Shown: piece after piece, positions 1 to 6,293 of the stretch
Layout: every line of letters begins with the position of its first letter
Numbering within the stretch: the stretch's first letter is position 1
Assembly (NCBI RefSeq): GCF_000716435.1
Contig: NZ_JNWO01000063.1
Span: forward strand, 1 to 11,409
Direction: 5' to 3'
From: Streptomyces xylophagus
Lineage (GTDB): Bacteria; Actinomycetota; Actinomycetes; Streptomycetales; Streptomycetaceae
DNA: 11,409 bases
The notes under the pieces: generated by a model
Told to the model about the DNA's origin: nothing
Database searches by the model: none
The model's input: only the letters and a program-made list of their open reading frames with translations
Position numbers and translations under genes: made by a program

Positions 1-440
1 GCCTCCAAGACCACGTCCTGGAACACGACGATCCGCCGTTCGACCACGAACGGCAACGGCGCACGGCATCACCAGCTCACTACAAGAGAGCCGCACCCAT
101 CTGAAATGAAGCCAGCAGGCAGGTCGCGACAGCGACGAAACCCAGCGAGGTGAAACGTCTCGGCACACGGCCCTCACGTCGCATCATGAGACTCATCCGG
201 CGCGCCCCGCCCATCGGTCCGGTGATGAATATCGGACGCGTCCCCGCTGAAGGCCCGGCGACGCCGACATCAGGCTGCCAGACTGATGTGGACATGCCTA
301 TGCACAGAGCTTCGGCTTTGCCCTGCCTAGCCTGATTCATGACGGTCAGCCAGATTCGATGGCATCTCGTTCCCCCTGCATAAACTGCGGTCCGGGGGCT
401 GATGCAGGGCTGCGTCATTTTCACGTTATGGCCGTTTTGA
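1..440. other. Gene-poor left edge, no supported gene
   Basis: I recognise no gene here. A plus-strand frame open from the window edge ends at a TGA at 102-104. Its 33 visible residues are rich in D, E, R and H and could be the tail of a gene that begins outside the window, but nothing in them is diagnostic. On the minus strand a 38-residue frame from an ATG near 196 to a TAG at 80 ends in a hydrophobic stretch. It has no neighbour or motif to support it and is more likely chance. Confidence 0.3.
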
Positions 441-443
441 TCA

Positions 444-597
444 TGTGGCGCCGAGAGGGGGCATCAGTCGGGCGGTGTCCCGGGAGTGCCTGCGCAGTCC
501 GGCGGCGATGTTGCCGTAACCAGTCGGCGGAGGGTACCGATGGCCAGGTTGCACAGGGTCGCCTTGACGCAGGGTCCGATTCCGGTAGGGACGCGGG
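444..597 (-). mobile_element. ISAs1-type transposase C-terminal remnant, frameshifted
   Basis: This is a decayed fragment of an insertion-sequence transposase of the ISAs1 kind (DDE family). Read on the minus strand, one frame (about 595-523) gives residues ending CNLAIGTLRRL. The next frame (about 521-444) continues with GYGNIAAGLRRHSRDTAR and then stops at 441-443. Joined, they match the usual end of streptomycete ISAs1-type transposases, where a segment like ATLRNLAI is followed by NIAAALRHHARD. At least one frameshift separates the halves. No DDE catalytic core, no N-terminal half and no terminal inverted repeats are visible, so the element cannot be active. Family assignment is from memory of the family pattern, not from a search. 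Confidence 0.72.
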
Positions 598-600
598 AGG

Positions 601-775
601 CACTGAAGCCGAAGCAGGAGTCGCCGCGCGTGCCTACGGCGGCGCCGGACCAGTCGCCGGGTGACAGCGAGCGGGAACTCGCCCACCACTTGCGGCAGTT
701 CGCGTCCTGAATCGATCCCCTCGTTCGATACACGGCAAGCTCAGAACACGACCGCCGTCGCGCGGTACGTCGTTC
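601..775. other. Unassigned spacer between IS remnant and cutA fragment
   Basis: No gene, RNA or clear repeat is recognisable. It lies where the upstream part of the ISAs1-type transposase would be expected, and short pieces of it may derive from that gene, but the reading frames are too broken to show this. Confidence 0.3.
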
Positions 776-886
776 TCAGACCCGTGCCGTTTCCTCAACA
801 GCCCACGACAGATACGCCTCAGACCCGCCGGTCACAGGCAGCGTGATCCACTGGGGGATGTCGTACGGGTGCTTCTCGGAGAGCAT
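776..886 (-). pseudogene. cutA C-terminal fragment
   Basis: The last 36 codons of this minus-strand frame, ending at a TGA at 776-778, match the C-terminus of CutA1. CutA1 is the small trimeric protein of about 105-115 residues linked to divalent-cation tolerance. The diagnostic stretch is EKHPYDIPQWITLPV, corresponding to the family's HPYDxPE(I/V)IxxP strand, followed by GGSEAYLSWAVEET, corresponding to the usual GSxxYLxWIxEET. The Glu after Pro is replaced by Gln. The N-terminal two-thirds are absent, and the frame runs directly into IS110-type transposase sequence on its 5' side. No start signal is present, so this is a relic. The family call rests on motif recognition. Confidence 0.72.
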
Positions 887-889
887 CGT

Positions 890-1080
890 GATCTGAGCTG
901 GTTGATGATCTGGGTGCGGGCCTTGATGGTGCTGGCGCGTACTACGCCGAGTGTGCGGATTGCCTCGACCATGTCGTCGCGATCCTTCGGGGTCCGTTGG
1001 CGCGGCCGGAGAGCGCTGCGAGGGCGTCGACAGGGTCGGATTTGCCTGCGGCGCGGCGAGCTCGACGATCGGGCCGGTCC
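890..1080 (-). mobile_element. IS110-family transposase fragment, frameshifted
   Basis: On the minus strand, about 1076-1000 reads RPDRRARRAAGKSDPVDA and then ALSGRA, the segment that follows the first DEDD acidic residues in IS110/IS116/IS902 transposases. After a frameshift near 1000, the next frame (about 1000-890) reads KDRDDMVEAIRTLGVV and then KARTQIINQLRS, the start of the family's helical spacer (VEAIRxLRVAR...KARTQAxNQL). The N-terminal catalytic start and the whole C-terminal transposase_20 half are missing. The fragment is cut off exactly where the cutA tail begins. It is inactive. IS110 elements lack conventional inverted repeats, so element ends cannot be marked from this piece. 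Confidence 0.85.
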
Positions 1081-1110
1081 CGCCCATGTCACACCCTGTG
1101 GATCTGGGAC

Positions 1111-1139
1111 GCAGCCGCAGCCGCAGCCGCAGCCGCAGC
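1111..1139. repeat. GCAGCC hexamer tandem repeat
   Basis: Four perfect copies of GCAGCC (1111-1134) are followed by a partial fifth unit GCAGC. The run sits between the IS110 remnant and the methyltransferase start at 1190, about 50 bases upstream of it. It is a simple low-complexity array, probably produced by slippage. No coding role is evident. Confidence 0.9.
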
Positions 1140-1189
1140 GAAGGGTGCGGGCTGGATTGTTGGCTCCAACCCTGATAGATCACCTTGTC

Positions 1190-2034
1190 ATGACCATGAG
1201 CGCGATGGAACTGCACAGTGTAAATCGTTGGGAGGCGTCCTTCCTCCGCGAGGAGGTGGAAGGCTACTTCGCCCACGGCATCGAGTGCAGGCCGGGCGCG
1301 ACGATCCTCGACGTGGGCGCCAACATCGGTGTGTGTTCTCGGCCGCCGTCTATAGACGGCTGGACGGAGACGTGCGGATCTACGCCTTCGAGCCGTTGCC
1401 GCCACTCCACGCGACACTCGAACGCAATGCTCGCGAGTTCTTCAACGGACGTCTGACCGCGCTCCCCTACGGCTTAGCGTCCCGTGACGAGGAGCTCGAC
1501 TTCAGCTACATTCCGGCCGCCACGATATTCTCGTCCTCCTCGCGGGATCAGGGGAATATCGAGGATGAGCGGCGCCGGGTCACCGCCAGCGTTGTCGAAA
1601 TGGTCCGCCAGGGCGGCCTGGGACCGGTCCTCCGCCGCGTACCCGCTCCCATCCTCACTCTTCTCATCAGCCGCAAGCTGCGGGTGCTGCGGCAGATTGA
1701 GACACACCGAGTCAAGGTCAGGCCCCTGTCATCGGTGCTCGACGAGCAGGGCATCAACCACATCGACCTGCTCAAAGTCGATGTGGAAGGCGCCGAACTT
1801 GAGGTACTCAAAGGCATCGAGGAACGGCATTGGCCGCTGGTCCGCCAGGCCGTCGTCGAGGTGGAGCGCTGGCAGCAGAACCGCGACACGGTCTGCGAGG
1901 TCCTCCACAGACACGGCTTGACCGTCAGCACTGAGCAGGATTCGGTGCAGCGGGCCGGCGACATCGGCATGGTGTTCGCGGTCAGGCCCTCACCGCTCGC
2001 AGCGCCCGGCGCTCAAGGCGGTATCAACGGCTAA
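1190..2034 (+). pseudogene. FkbM-family SAM methyltransferase, frameshifted
   Basis: FkbM-type enzymes O-methylate sugars, glycans or polyketides using S-adenosylmethionine. The start is probably ATG 1190 (alternatives 1196 and 1205; no strong ribosome site decides). The first frame runs into ILDVGANIGV, the SAM-binding motif I, up to about 1333. The frame then breaks: sequence GGTGTGTGTTCTCG carries two bases more than needed, and removing one GT gives the expected NIGVFSAAVYRR. From there frame 997-2034 continues with YAFEPLPP (motif II) and LLKVDVEGAELEVLKG, the FkbM hallmark, to a TAA at 2032-2034. Corrected length is about 280 residues, normal for the family. A rare TTA leucine codon lies at 1474-1476, which in Streptomyces would make translation depend on the bldA tRNA. 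The break may be a real mutation, slippage-based switching or a sequence error. The neighbouring ugd supplies UDP-glucuronate, so a glycan role is possible but unproven. Confidence 0.85.
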
Positions 2035-2117
2035 CACATGGATGTGGATTGGTCCTGATGGCCGCGGAGCTGGACCTGCCTCGGTAGGCCCATCGCCACT
2101 CGGCCGATCCAACCGCC

Positions 2118-2220
2118 TGGCTCCGCGGCTTCTGCCGCGTGCGCATCTGCTGGGAACGGCGGACCGTCCTACAACGAGGCGTTCCTCAAACGTCTACTGC
2201 CTCACCAGCCCCTGAGCTGA
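2118..2220 (+). mobile_element. IS5-like transposase C-terminal remnant
   Basis: From 2118 one plus-strand frame reads WLRGFCRVRICWERR. After a one-base frameshift the next frame (2170-2220) reads YNEAFLK and ends at a TGA at 2218-2220. Together these match the end of IS5-family DDE transposases, usually of the form AWLxxFRRxRIRWERR.DIHEAFLxL. The catalytic region and ends are missing; the preceding 80 bases (2035-2117) show no recognisable part. It is a relic, and its orientation is opposite to the remnants further left. Confidence 0.65.
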
Positions 2221-2396
2221 TGCGCTGCTCAGGCTCAGCACTCGTGCGAGTACATCAACTCCTTATGCGTCAGGTCGAGTTGATCAGGTGATCGCACAAC
2301 GTCGATCGAAGCGCGATGAGTGAGGCGCGCTTGTCGCTAACCTGAGATCCGCTGCCCTCCTATCCGTCAGTAGCCGCTTCGACGACCGACGCAAGA
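2221..2396. other. Leader region upstream of ugd
   Basis: The promoter of ugd is expected here, but I could not fix a convincing -35/-10 pair. The main visible structure is the inverted repeat at 2254-2284, annotated separately. No open frame of note is present. Confidence 0.35.
2254..2284. repeat. 8-bp perfect inverted repeat upstream of ugd
   Basis: ATCAACTC (2254-2261) and GAGTTGAT (2277-2284) are exact reverse complements separated by 15 bases. It lies 34 bases after the IS5-like remnant and about 110 bases before the ugd start. It could be a protein-binding operator, a weak hairpin or a leftover of the insertion sequence. There is no U-rich tail to suggest a terminator. Confidence 0.45.
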
Positions 2397-3707
2397 ATGG
2401 ATCTCTTCACGATGAAACGCACTGTCGCAGTCTTCGGCGCCGGATACATCGGCCTGGTGACGGGGGCCTGCCTTGCCGAACTTGGACACACGGTGACCGT
2501 GCGGGACATCGTTCCGGAACGCATCCAGCAGCTGGATCAAGGCGATGTTCCGATCTACGAGCCGGGCCTGGTCGAGATGATCGCCCGGAACACGGAACGC
2601 CTGGCCTTCACCCTGGACGCGAACGAGGCTGTGCGCGATGCCGAGATCGTGTACGTGTGTGTCGACACGCCCCCGACAGCGTCTGGAGATGCCGACCTGT
2701 CCCGCGTCTTCGCCGTGATCGATGTCCTGAAGAGCGCCTCACACCTGACTGCGGTCGTCGTGAAGTCAACCGTGCCGGTAGGAACCGGTGCGCGCATCCG
2801 TGCCGCGCTGGACGATGCAGGTCTTGGACACGTCGGCTATGCCGCCAACCCCGAGTTCACCGCCGAGGGCAAGGCGGTCTCGGATTTCATGCACCCAGAC
2901 CGTGTGGTCGTCGGCACCTGGGAGGACGCGACCGCGAAACTCGTCGCGGAGCTGCATGACGGTGTCGATGGGCCTGTCGTTCTCATGGATGTCCCGTCGG
3001 CCGAGTTGACGAAGTTGGGCGCGAACGCGGCGCTGGCGACGAAGATTTCGCTGGTGAACGAGCTGGCCACTGTGTGCGAGGCGACCGGCGCCGACATTAC
3101 GCAGGTTGCTGCCGCGATCGGTCTGGACCCGCGGATCGGCTCGCACTTCATGAAGGCCGGTCTCGGCTACGGCGGCTCCTGCTTCCCGAAGGACAGCCGC
3201 GCGCTGCGGGCGCTGGCCTCCAACAACGGTTACCCCTTCCAGCTGTTGACCTCGGTCATCGAGGTCAACGAGCTCCAGACGCGGCGCCACATCCAGCGTC
3301 TGAAGGCCGAGTTGGGCGGTCTGCACCGCAAGAAGATCGCCCTGTTGGGGATGACCTTCAAACCGGGCACGGACGATATGCGCGAGGCTCCGAGCGCGAT
3401 CATCGCCGCGCGGCTGCTGGCCGAGGGCGCGGAGGTGCACTGCTGGGATCCGATGGCCAAGCCTCAGGCTGTCGAGCCGTGGACATCGGCGACCCGGCAC
3501 GAGACGGTGCTTGAGGCGCTGGAGGACGTGGACGCGGCCGTCATCGTCACGGAGTGGGCGGAGTTGGCGCAGGTTGCGTGGGACGAGGTGCGTGGGGTGA
3601 TGCGGCGGCCGCTGATTCTCGACGGCCGTAACGTGCTCGACCCGCCCACCATGGCGAGGTATGGCTTCACCTATATGAGCGTCGGCCGACCGACCGCGAC
3701 GGGCTGA
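2397..3707 (+). CDS. ugd: UDP-glucose 6-dehydrogenase
   Basis: This cytoplasmic enzyme oxidises UDP-glucose to UDP-glucuronate with two NAD+, feeding glycan, exopolysaccharide or glycosylated-metabolite synthesis. Numbering from ATG 2397 (436 residues, normal length): the N-terminal Rossmann motif GAGYIGLVTG is at 14-23, KSTVPVGT at 123-130, NPEF at 151-154 with Glu153, Lys206 and Asn210 in ELTKLGAN, and the catalytic Cys262 with Asp266 in GGSCFPKD. The C-terminal NAD/UDP domain begins near 300 and carries LLGMTFKPGTDDMREAPS. All catalytic residues expected for the family are present, so it should be active. ATG 2412 is an equally good or better start, since it places the Rossmann strand directly at the N-terminus; neither ATG has a strong ribosome site. 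The gene stands alone, with IS debris upstream and a strong hairpin 18 bases after its stop. Whether this is the main cell ugd or a pathway-specific copy cannot be told. Confidence 0.97.
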   Translation: MDLFTMKRTVAVFGAGYIGLVTGACLAELGHTVTVRDIVPERIQQLDQGDVPIYEPGLVEMIARNTERLAFTLDANEAVRDAEIVYVCVDTPPTASGDADLSRVFAVIDVLKSASHLTAVVVKSTVPVGTGARIRAALDDAGLGHVGYAANPEFTAEGKAVSDFMHPDRVVVGTWEDATAKLVAELHDGVDGPVVLMDVPSAELTKLGANAALATKISLVNELATVCEATGADITQVAAAIGLDPRIGSHFMKAGLGYGGSCFPKDSRALRALASNNGYPFQLLTSVIEVNELQTRRHIQRLKAELGGLHRKKIALLGMTFKPGTDDMREAPSAIIAARLLAEGAEVHCWDPMAKPQAVEPWTSATRHETVLEALEDVDAAVIVTEWAELAQVAWDEVRGVMRRPLILDGRNVLDPPTMARYGFTYMSVGRPTATG

Positions 3708-3724
3708 CGCGTTCTCGGTACATG

Positions 3725-3760
3725 ACGGTGGCCCCCAACTCCCGCTCGGGGGGCCACCGT
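3725..3760. terminator. Terminator between convergent genes
   Basis: ACGGTGGCCCCC (3725-3736) pairs perfectly with GGGGGCCACCGT (3749-3760) around a 12-base loop. The hairpin sits between the stop of ugd (3707) and the stop of the minus-strand methyltransferase (3782), so it can end transcription from both sides. A long U-tract is lacking, as is common in Streptomyces terminators. Confidence 0.9.
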
Positions 3761-3781
3761 TGGCGCGCGGGTGGGCTCAGG

Positions 3782-4963
3782 CTAGGGAGCCACGCCCGCA
3801 CGGGCCGCGACTTTGGCGACGTGCCGGGTGAGCAGGCCCACGAGGTCGATCGCCGGATCATTCTGGTGGAGGTGCGCGACGGCACACAGCGCGGTCATCG
3901 CCACGTCCAACAGCTCGGCCTGCACTTGACTCATGTCTCCGGACAGGCCTTTGCGGGGATTGTGATCGAGCGCGGCCGCCAGGGCGCTGACGACCTCTCC
4001 GACCTCCTCACTCGTCTTGCTGACGCGTCCCCAGAGCAGTGCTTCGGAGTTGCGGGCTTGGTTGGCAGGATGCTTGTCGATCCAGCGGGACACGGCGTGA
4101 ACGAGGTCGCTCGCACCAAGGGTCGGATCAAGGGCCGGTGGATTCCAGCGGGGCTCGGCGACGGCGAGGACGTGCTCGGAGGTGCCCAGGACTGTGGGCA
4201 GGTACTCCAGGCGTTCCAAGGCACGCATGACCTGCCCCCGGCCCACGGGGTGTTGGATCCGCTCGGCGAGGTCCGGCAGGAGTTTCGCGGGGCCCTCCAC
4301 CGCGAGGAGGGCGATCAGCCGGCACTGTGCGGCGGCAGCTTCGGCAGCCAGCTCATCAGGGTCGTGGAGGTAGGCGGTGGTCCACAACTGGCCGTAGTCC
4401 CGGGAGGGGTTGTGGTGCTGGCCGCTGCTGACGTGCTGTTCGAGGAGGGCTTCGGCGCCGGGCAGGTCCAGCTTGTTCTTGGAGAGCATCTCCCAGGTGG
4501 TGTAGTAGCGGCTGACGCCAGCGCCGATGATCCGTCCGCCGTCACGGGTGACCCGGCACGCTTCCGTCCAGGCCCGCGCCCGATCGGTCGCTCTGGGAAG
4601 GTGGTACAGCGGTCCGAGAAGGAGCACCGCGTCGAAGGACCGCTCTGACCAGGCCATCAGATTCCGAGCGTCTCCGTCCGTGATCTCGGCGAGCGCGGAG
4701 TCTGCCTTCGCCGAGGCGGCACGCGCCTGGTCGAGGTGGAGAGGGACGGGGTCGACGAGCGTGACCGTGTACCCGGCCGTTGCGAGGGCCAGGGCGTAGC
4801 GGCCAGGTCCCCCGCCGACATCGAGGATCTTGGCCGGGGGCGGCGGCAAGTGCCTGGCGAGGATGTCCATAGTGCGCAGGAACTCGATCGAGCGGCGCGG
4901 ATCGGCGAGTCGGTCCTGCTCCGTGCCCTCGTTGTAGTACTTAAGAACCTCGTCGTCGAGCAC
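3782..4963 (-). CDS. SAM methyltransferase fused to MazG-like domain
   Basis: A 393-residue protein starting at GTG 4963, chosen because GAGGAG lies seven bases upstream and the reading begins one base after the upstream stop. The N-terminal part (about 15-270) is a class I methyltransferase: motif I ILDVGGGPG at 46-54, an acidic residue ending the next strand (LVDP near 70-72), and FDAVLLLGPLYHL near 110-122. The C-terminal part (about 285-393) resembles the all-alpha MazG-like NTP pyrophosphohydrolase family. It has the metal-binding pattern EExxE (Glu319, Glu320, Glu323) and ExxD (Glu350, Asp353), plus the NPRKG loop seen in streptomycete MazG-like proteins. MazG enzymes hydrolyse NTPs or modified nucleotides to NMP and PPi. 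Both active sites look intact. No stop or frameshift separates the domains, so this is a true fusion. Substrates are unknown. The tight coupling to the two upstream genes suggests one pathway. Confidence 0.88.
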   Translation of the reverse strand: MLDDEVLKYYNEGTEQDRLADPRRSIEFLRTMDILARHLPPPPAKILDVGGGPGRYALALATAGYTVTLVDPVPLHLDQARAASAKADSALAEITDGDARNLMAWSERSFDAVLLLGPLYHLPRATDRARAWTEACRVTRDGGRIIGAGVSRYYTTWEMLSKNKLDLPGAEALLEQHVSSGQHHNPSRDYGQLWTTAYLHDPDELAAEAAAAQCRLIALLAVEGPAKLLPDLAERIQHPVGRGQVMRALERLEYLPTVLGTSEHVLAVAEPRWNPPALDPTLGASDLVHAVSRWIDKHPANQARNSEALLWGRVSKTSEEVGEVVSALAAALDHNPRKGLSGDMSQVQAELLDVAMTALCAVAHLHQNDPAIDLVGLLTRHVAKVAARAGVAP

Positions 4964-4964
4964 C

Positions 4965-6293
4965 TTATGTCTCCTCTGGCGGGATGAGTCGAGGGAAGGG
5001 CACGCATGCGCGGCCGTCGCTGGCCTGGCGGAGGAGGCTGACGTAACCCGTCTGAAAGGCATGGCGGAGAGCGCGGTCGACGTCGGTCATCACGGGGCCG
5101 CCTACGCGGTCGATGACAGAGGCGACAGCGCCGTGCACAGCCGGGCTGCTGCCGATGTAGCTGATCAGTTTGAACTGCATGACCAGAAATAGGTCGGGCG
5201 TCGCGCTCAAGGAGCGTTCCCAGCTGGCCGGGTGGGGTGAGTGGAAGGCGAGGTTGTAGCTGAGCCCGCCGAGGGTCATGCAGCGGTTCGCGACGTGCGG
5301 CAGGCGGCGCAGCAACTCCAGCTCCCGGTCGGCCAGGTCGCGTAACGCTCCGCGAAGACGCAGCAATTCCTCGCGGGATCCTGGCGTGAGCCACCGCAGG
5401 CCGGCGAGGCGACGCTTCACGTCGGGCGGGGGCAGCAAGGGCGGTCGCCGCCAGTCGGTGGCGGGTTCGGCCCGGCCGGTGAAGCTGAGCAGCAGATCCC
5501 GGTAGGTGGTGGTTGCGGTCTGGTGCAGTGTCCGCAGCAGGCTGCGGCACTGCGGGGTCGTGACGAACTGCCAGCCGCCGGGCAGCCGGATCTTGAGGCC
5601 GACGGGCAGCCGCTCGCGGTGATCCCGCAGGGGATCGGGCGGCAGGACGACACACCCGTCGGGAAGGGAGTAGTCCGTGAGGGCGTCGAGGATCACGTGG
5701 TGCGCGAGGTAGGCGACCGGATCCACGAGGGAACGCCGGGTGGTCGCGTCCGCGATGGCGCCGAGGCGTACGGGACGATTGCCGTGGGCGGGAGTGGGCC
5801 AGCAGTTGAGGTGCAGGTGCAGGCGTTTGTCCCACCACTGGCCGTTGTCCCGGTCGACGGTCCGGTCGTGGTTCCAGGCGATCGACGTCTGACTGCCCGC
5901 AAGCCCGAACTCGCTCATCACCTTGGGGGTGGAGACGTACTCGGCGAACAGCGCGCAGGCCCGCATGAGGGCGGTCAGGACGGCGGGCGGGGTGTCGCCG
6001 ACGCTGGTGCGCAGGATGTCGTCGCGGGCGACCAGGAGCATGATGTCGTAGAGGCTGTGGGGCCATGCCTTGTCGATGACGGCCAGGCGCTCGCCGGCTC
6101 CGGGCACCGGGATCTCGGCGAGGATGTTCGGTCCGTAGTAGTCGCGGTAGCCGCCGAGGTTGCGTCGCTCCATCGGCGGTGCAGCCAGCCGTGGCGCCTG
6201 GAGGGCGGGGTTGACGGGGAGGTCGAGCGCGGCACTCGGGTAGAGGGCGTCGAGACTCGGCCGAGTCGATGTCCGGGATGTGGTGGCCGTCAT
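4965..6293 (-). CDS. Unrecognised protein with HIT-like HLHLN segment
   Basis: A 442-residue protein that I do not recognise. The start ATG 6293 overlaps the upstream stop as ATGA. Residues about 65-165 recall the HIT superfamily layout: a strand and turn (VIDKAWPHSLYDIMLLVAR, 72-90), a helix (PPAVLTALMRACALFAEYV, 102-120), a strand with IAWNHDR (138-144), then RLHLHLNCWP (157-166). In HIT hydrolases and transferases the last strand carries HxHxH or HxHxQ; here it is His159-x-His161-x-Asn163. This similarity is weak and is inference. Residues 195-442 match nothing I know, with several Arg-rich helices and no membrane segment. Codon 317 is TTA (5343-5345), the rare leucine codon read by the bldA tRNA in Streptomyces, so expression may be tied to development or secondary metabolism. 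Partners by position are the FAD oxidoreductase upstream and the methyltransferase-MazG fusion downstream. Confidence 0.85.
   Translation of the reverse strand: MTATTSRTSTRPSLDALYPSAALDLPVNPALQAPRLAAPPMERRNLGGYRDYYGPNILAEIPVPGAGERLAVIDKAWPHSLYDIMLLVARDDILRTSVGDTPPAVLTALMRACALFAEYVSTPKVMSEFGLAGSQTSIAWNHDRTVDRDNGQWWDKRLHLHLNCWPTPAHGNRPVRLGAIADATTRRSLVDPVAYLAHHVILDALTDYSLPDGCVVLPPDPLRDHRERLPVGLKIRLPGGWQFVTTPQCRSLLRTLHQTATTTYRDLLLSFTGRAEPATDWRRPPLLPPPDVKRRLAGLRWLTPGSREELLRLRGALRDLADRELELLRRLPHVANRCMTLGGLSYNLAFHSPHPASWERSLSATPDLFLVMQFKLISYIGSSPAVHGAVASVIDRVGGPVMTDVDRALRHAFQTGYVSLLRQASDGRACVPFPRLIPPEET
4971..4976 (-). promoter_or_regulatory. Ribosome binding site for the methyltransferase-MazG gene
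   Basis: GAGGAG on the minus strand, seven bases before GTG 4963 and lying inside the last codons of the upstream gene. It fixes this GTG as the start rather than the more upstream in-frame codons, and implies translational coupling across the TAA-G-GTG junction. Confidence 0.8.

Noticed and set aside
80..424. 114-codon minus-strand frame with a hydrophobic C-terminus
   Set aside because: No ribosome site, no recognisable motif and odd composition; the hydrophobic end alone does not make it a gene.
997..1330. Long N-terminal extension of the methyltransferase frame, with a poly-alanine run
   Set aside because: The alanine run comes from reading through the GCAGCC repeat, and this frame upstream of 1330 overlaps the antisense IS110 fragment. 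The true N-terminus lies in the other frame, from 1190.
3722..4648. 308-codon plus-strand frame
   Set aside because: It is the antisense shadow of the methyltransferase-MazG gene and begins inside the terminator hairpin; such shadows are common in high-GC DNA.
4964..5062. N-terminal extension of the methyltransferase-MazG protein to an ATG at 5062
   Set aside because: It would overlap the preceding gene by about 100 bases, whereas GTG 4963 has GAGGAG at good spacing and abuts the upstream stop.
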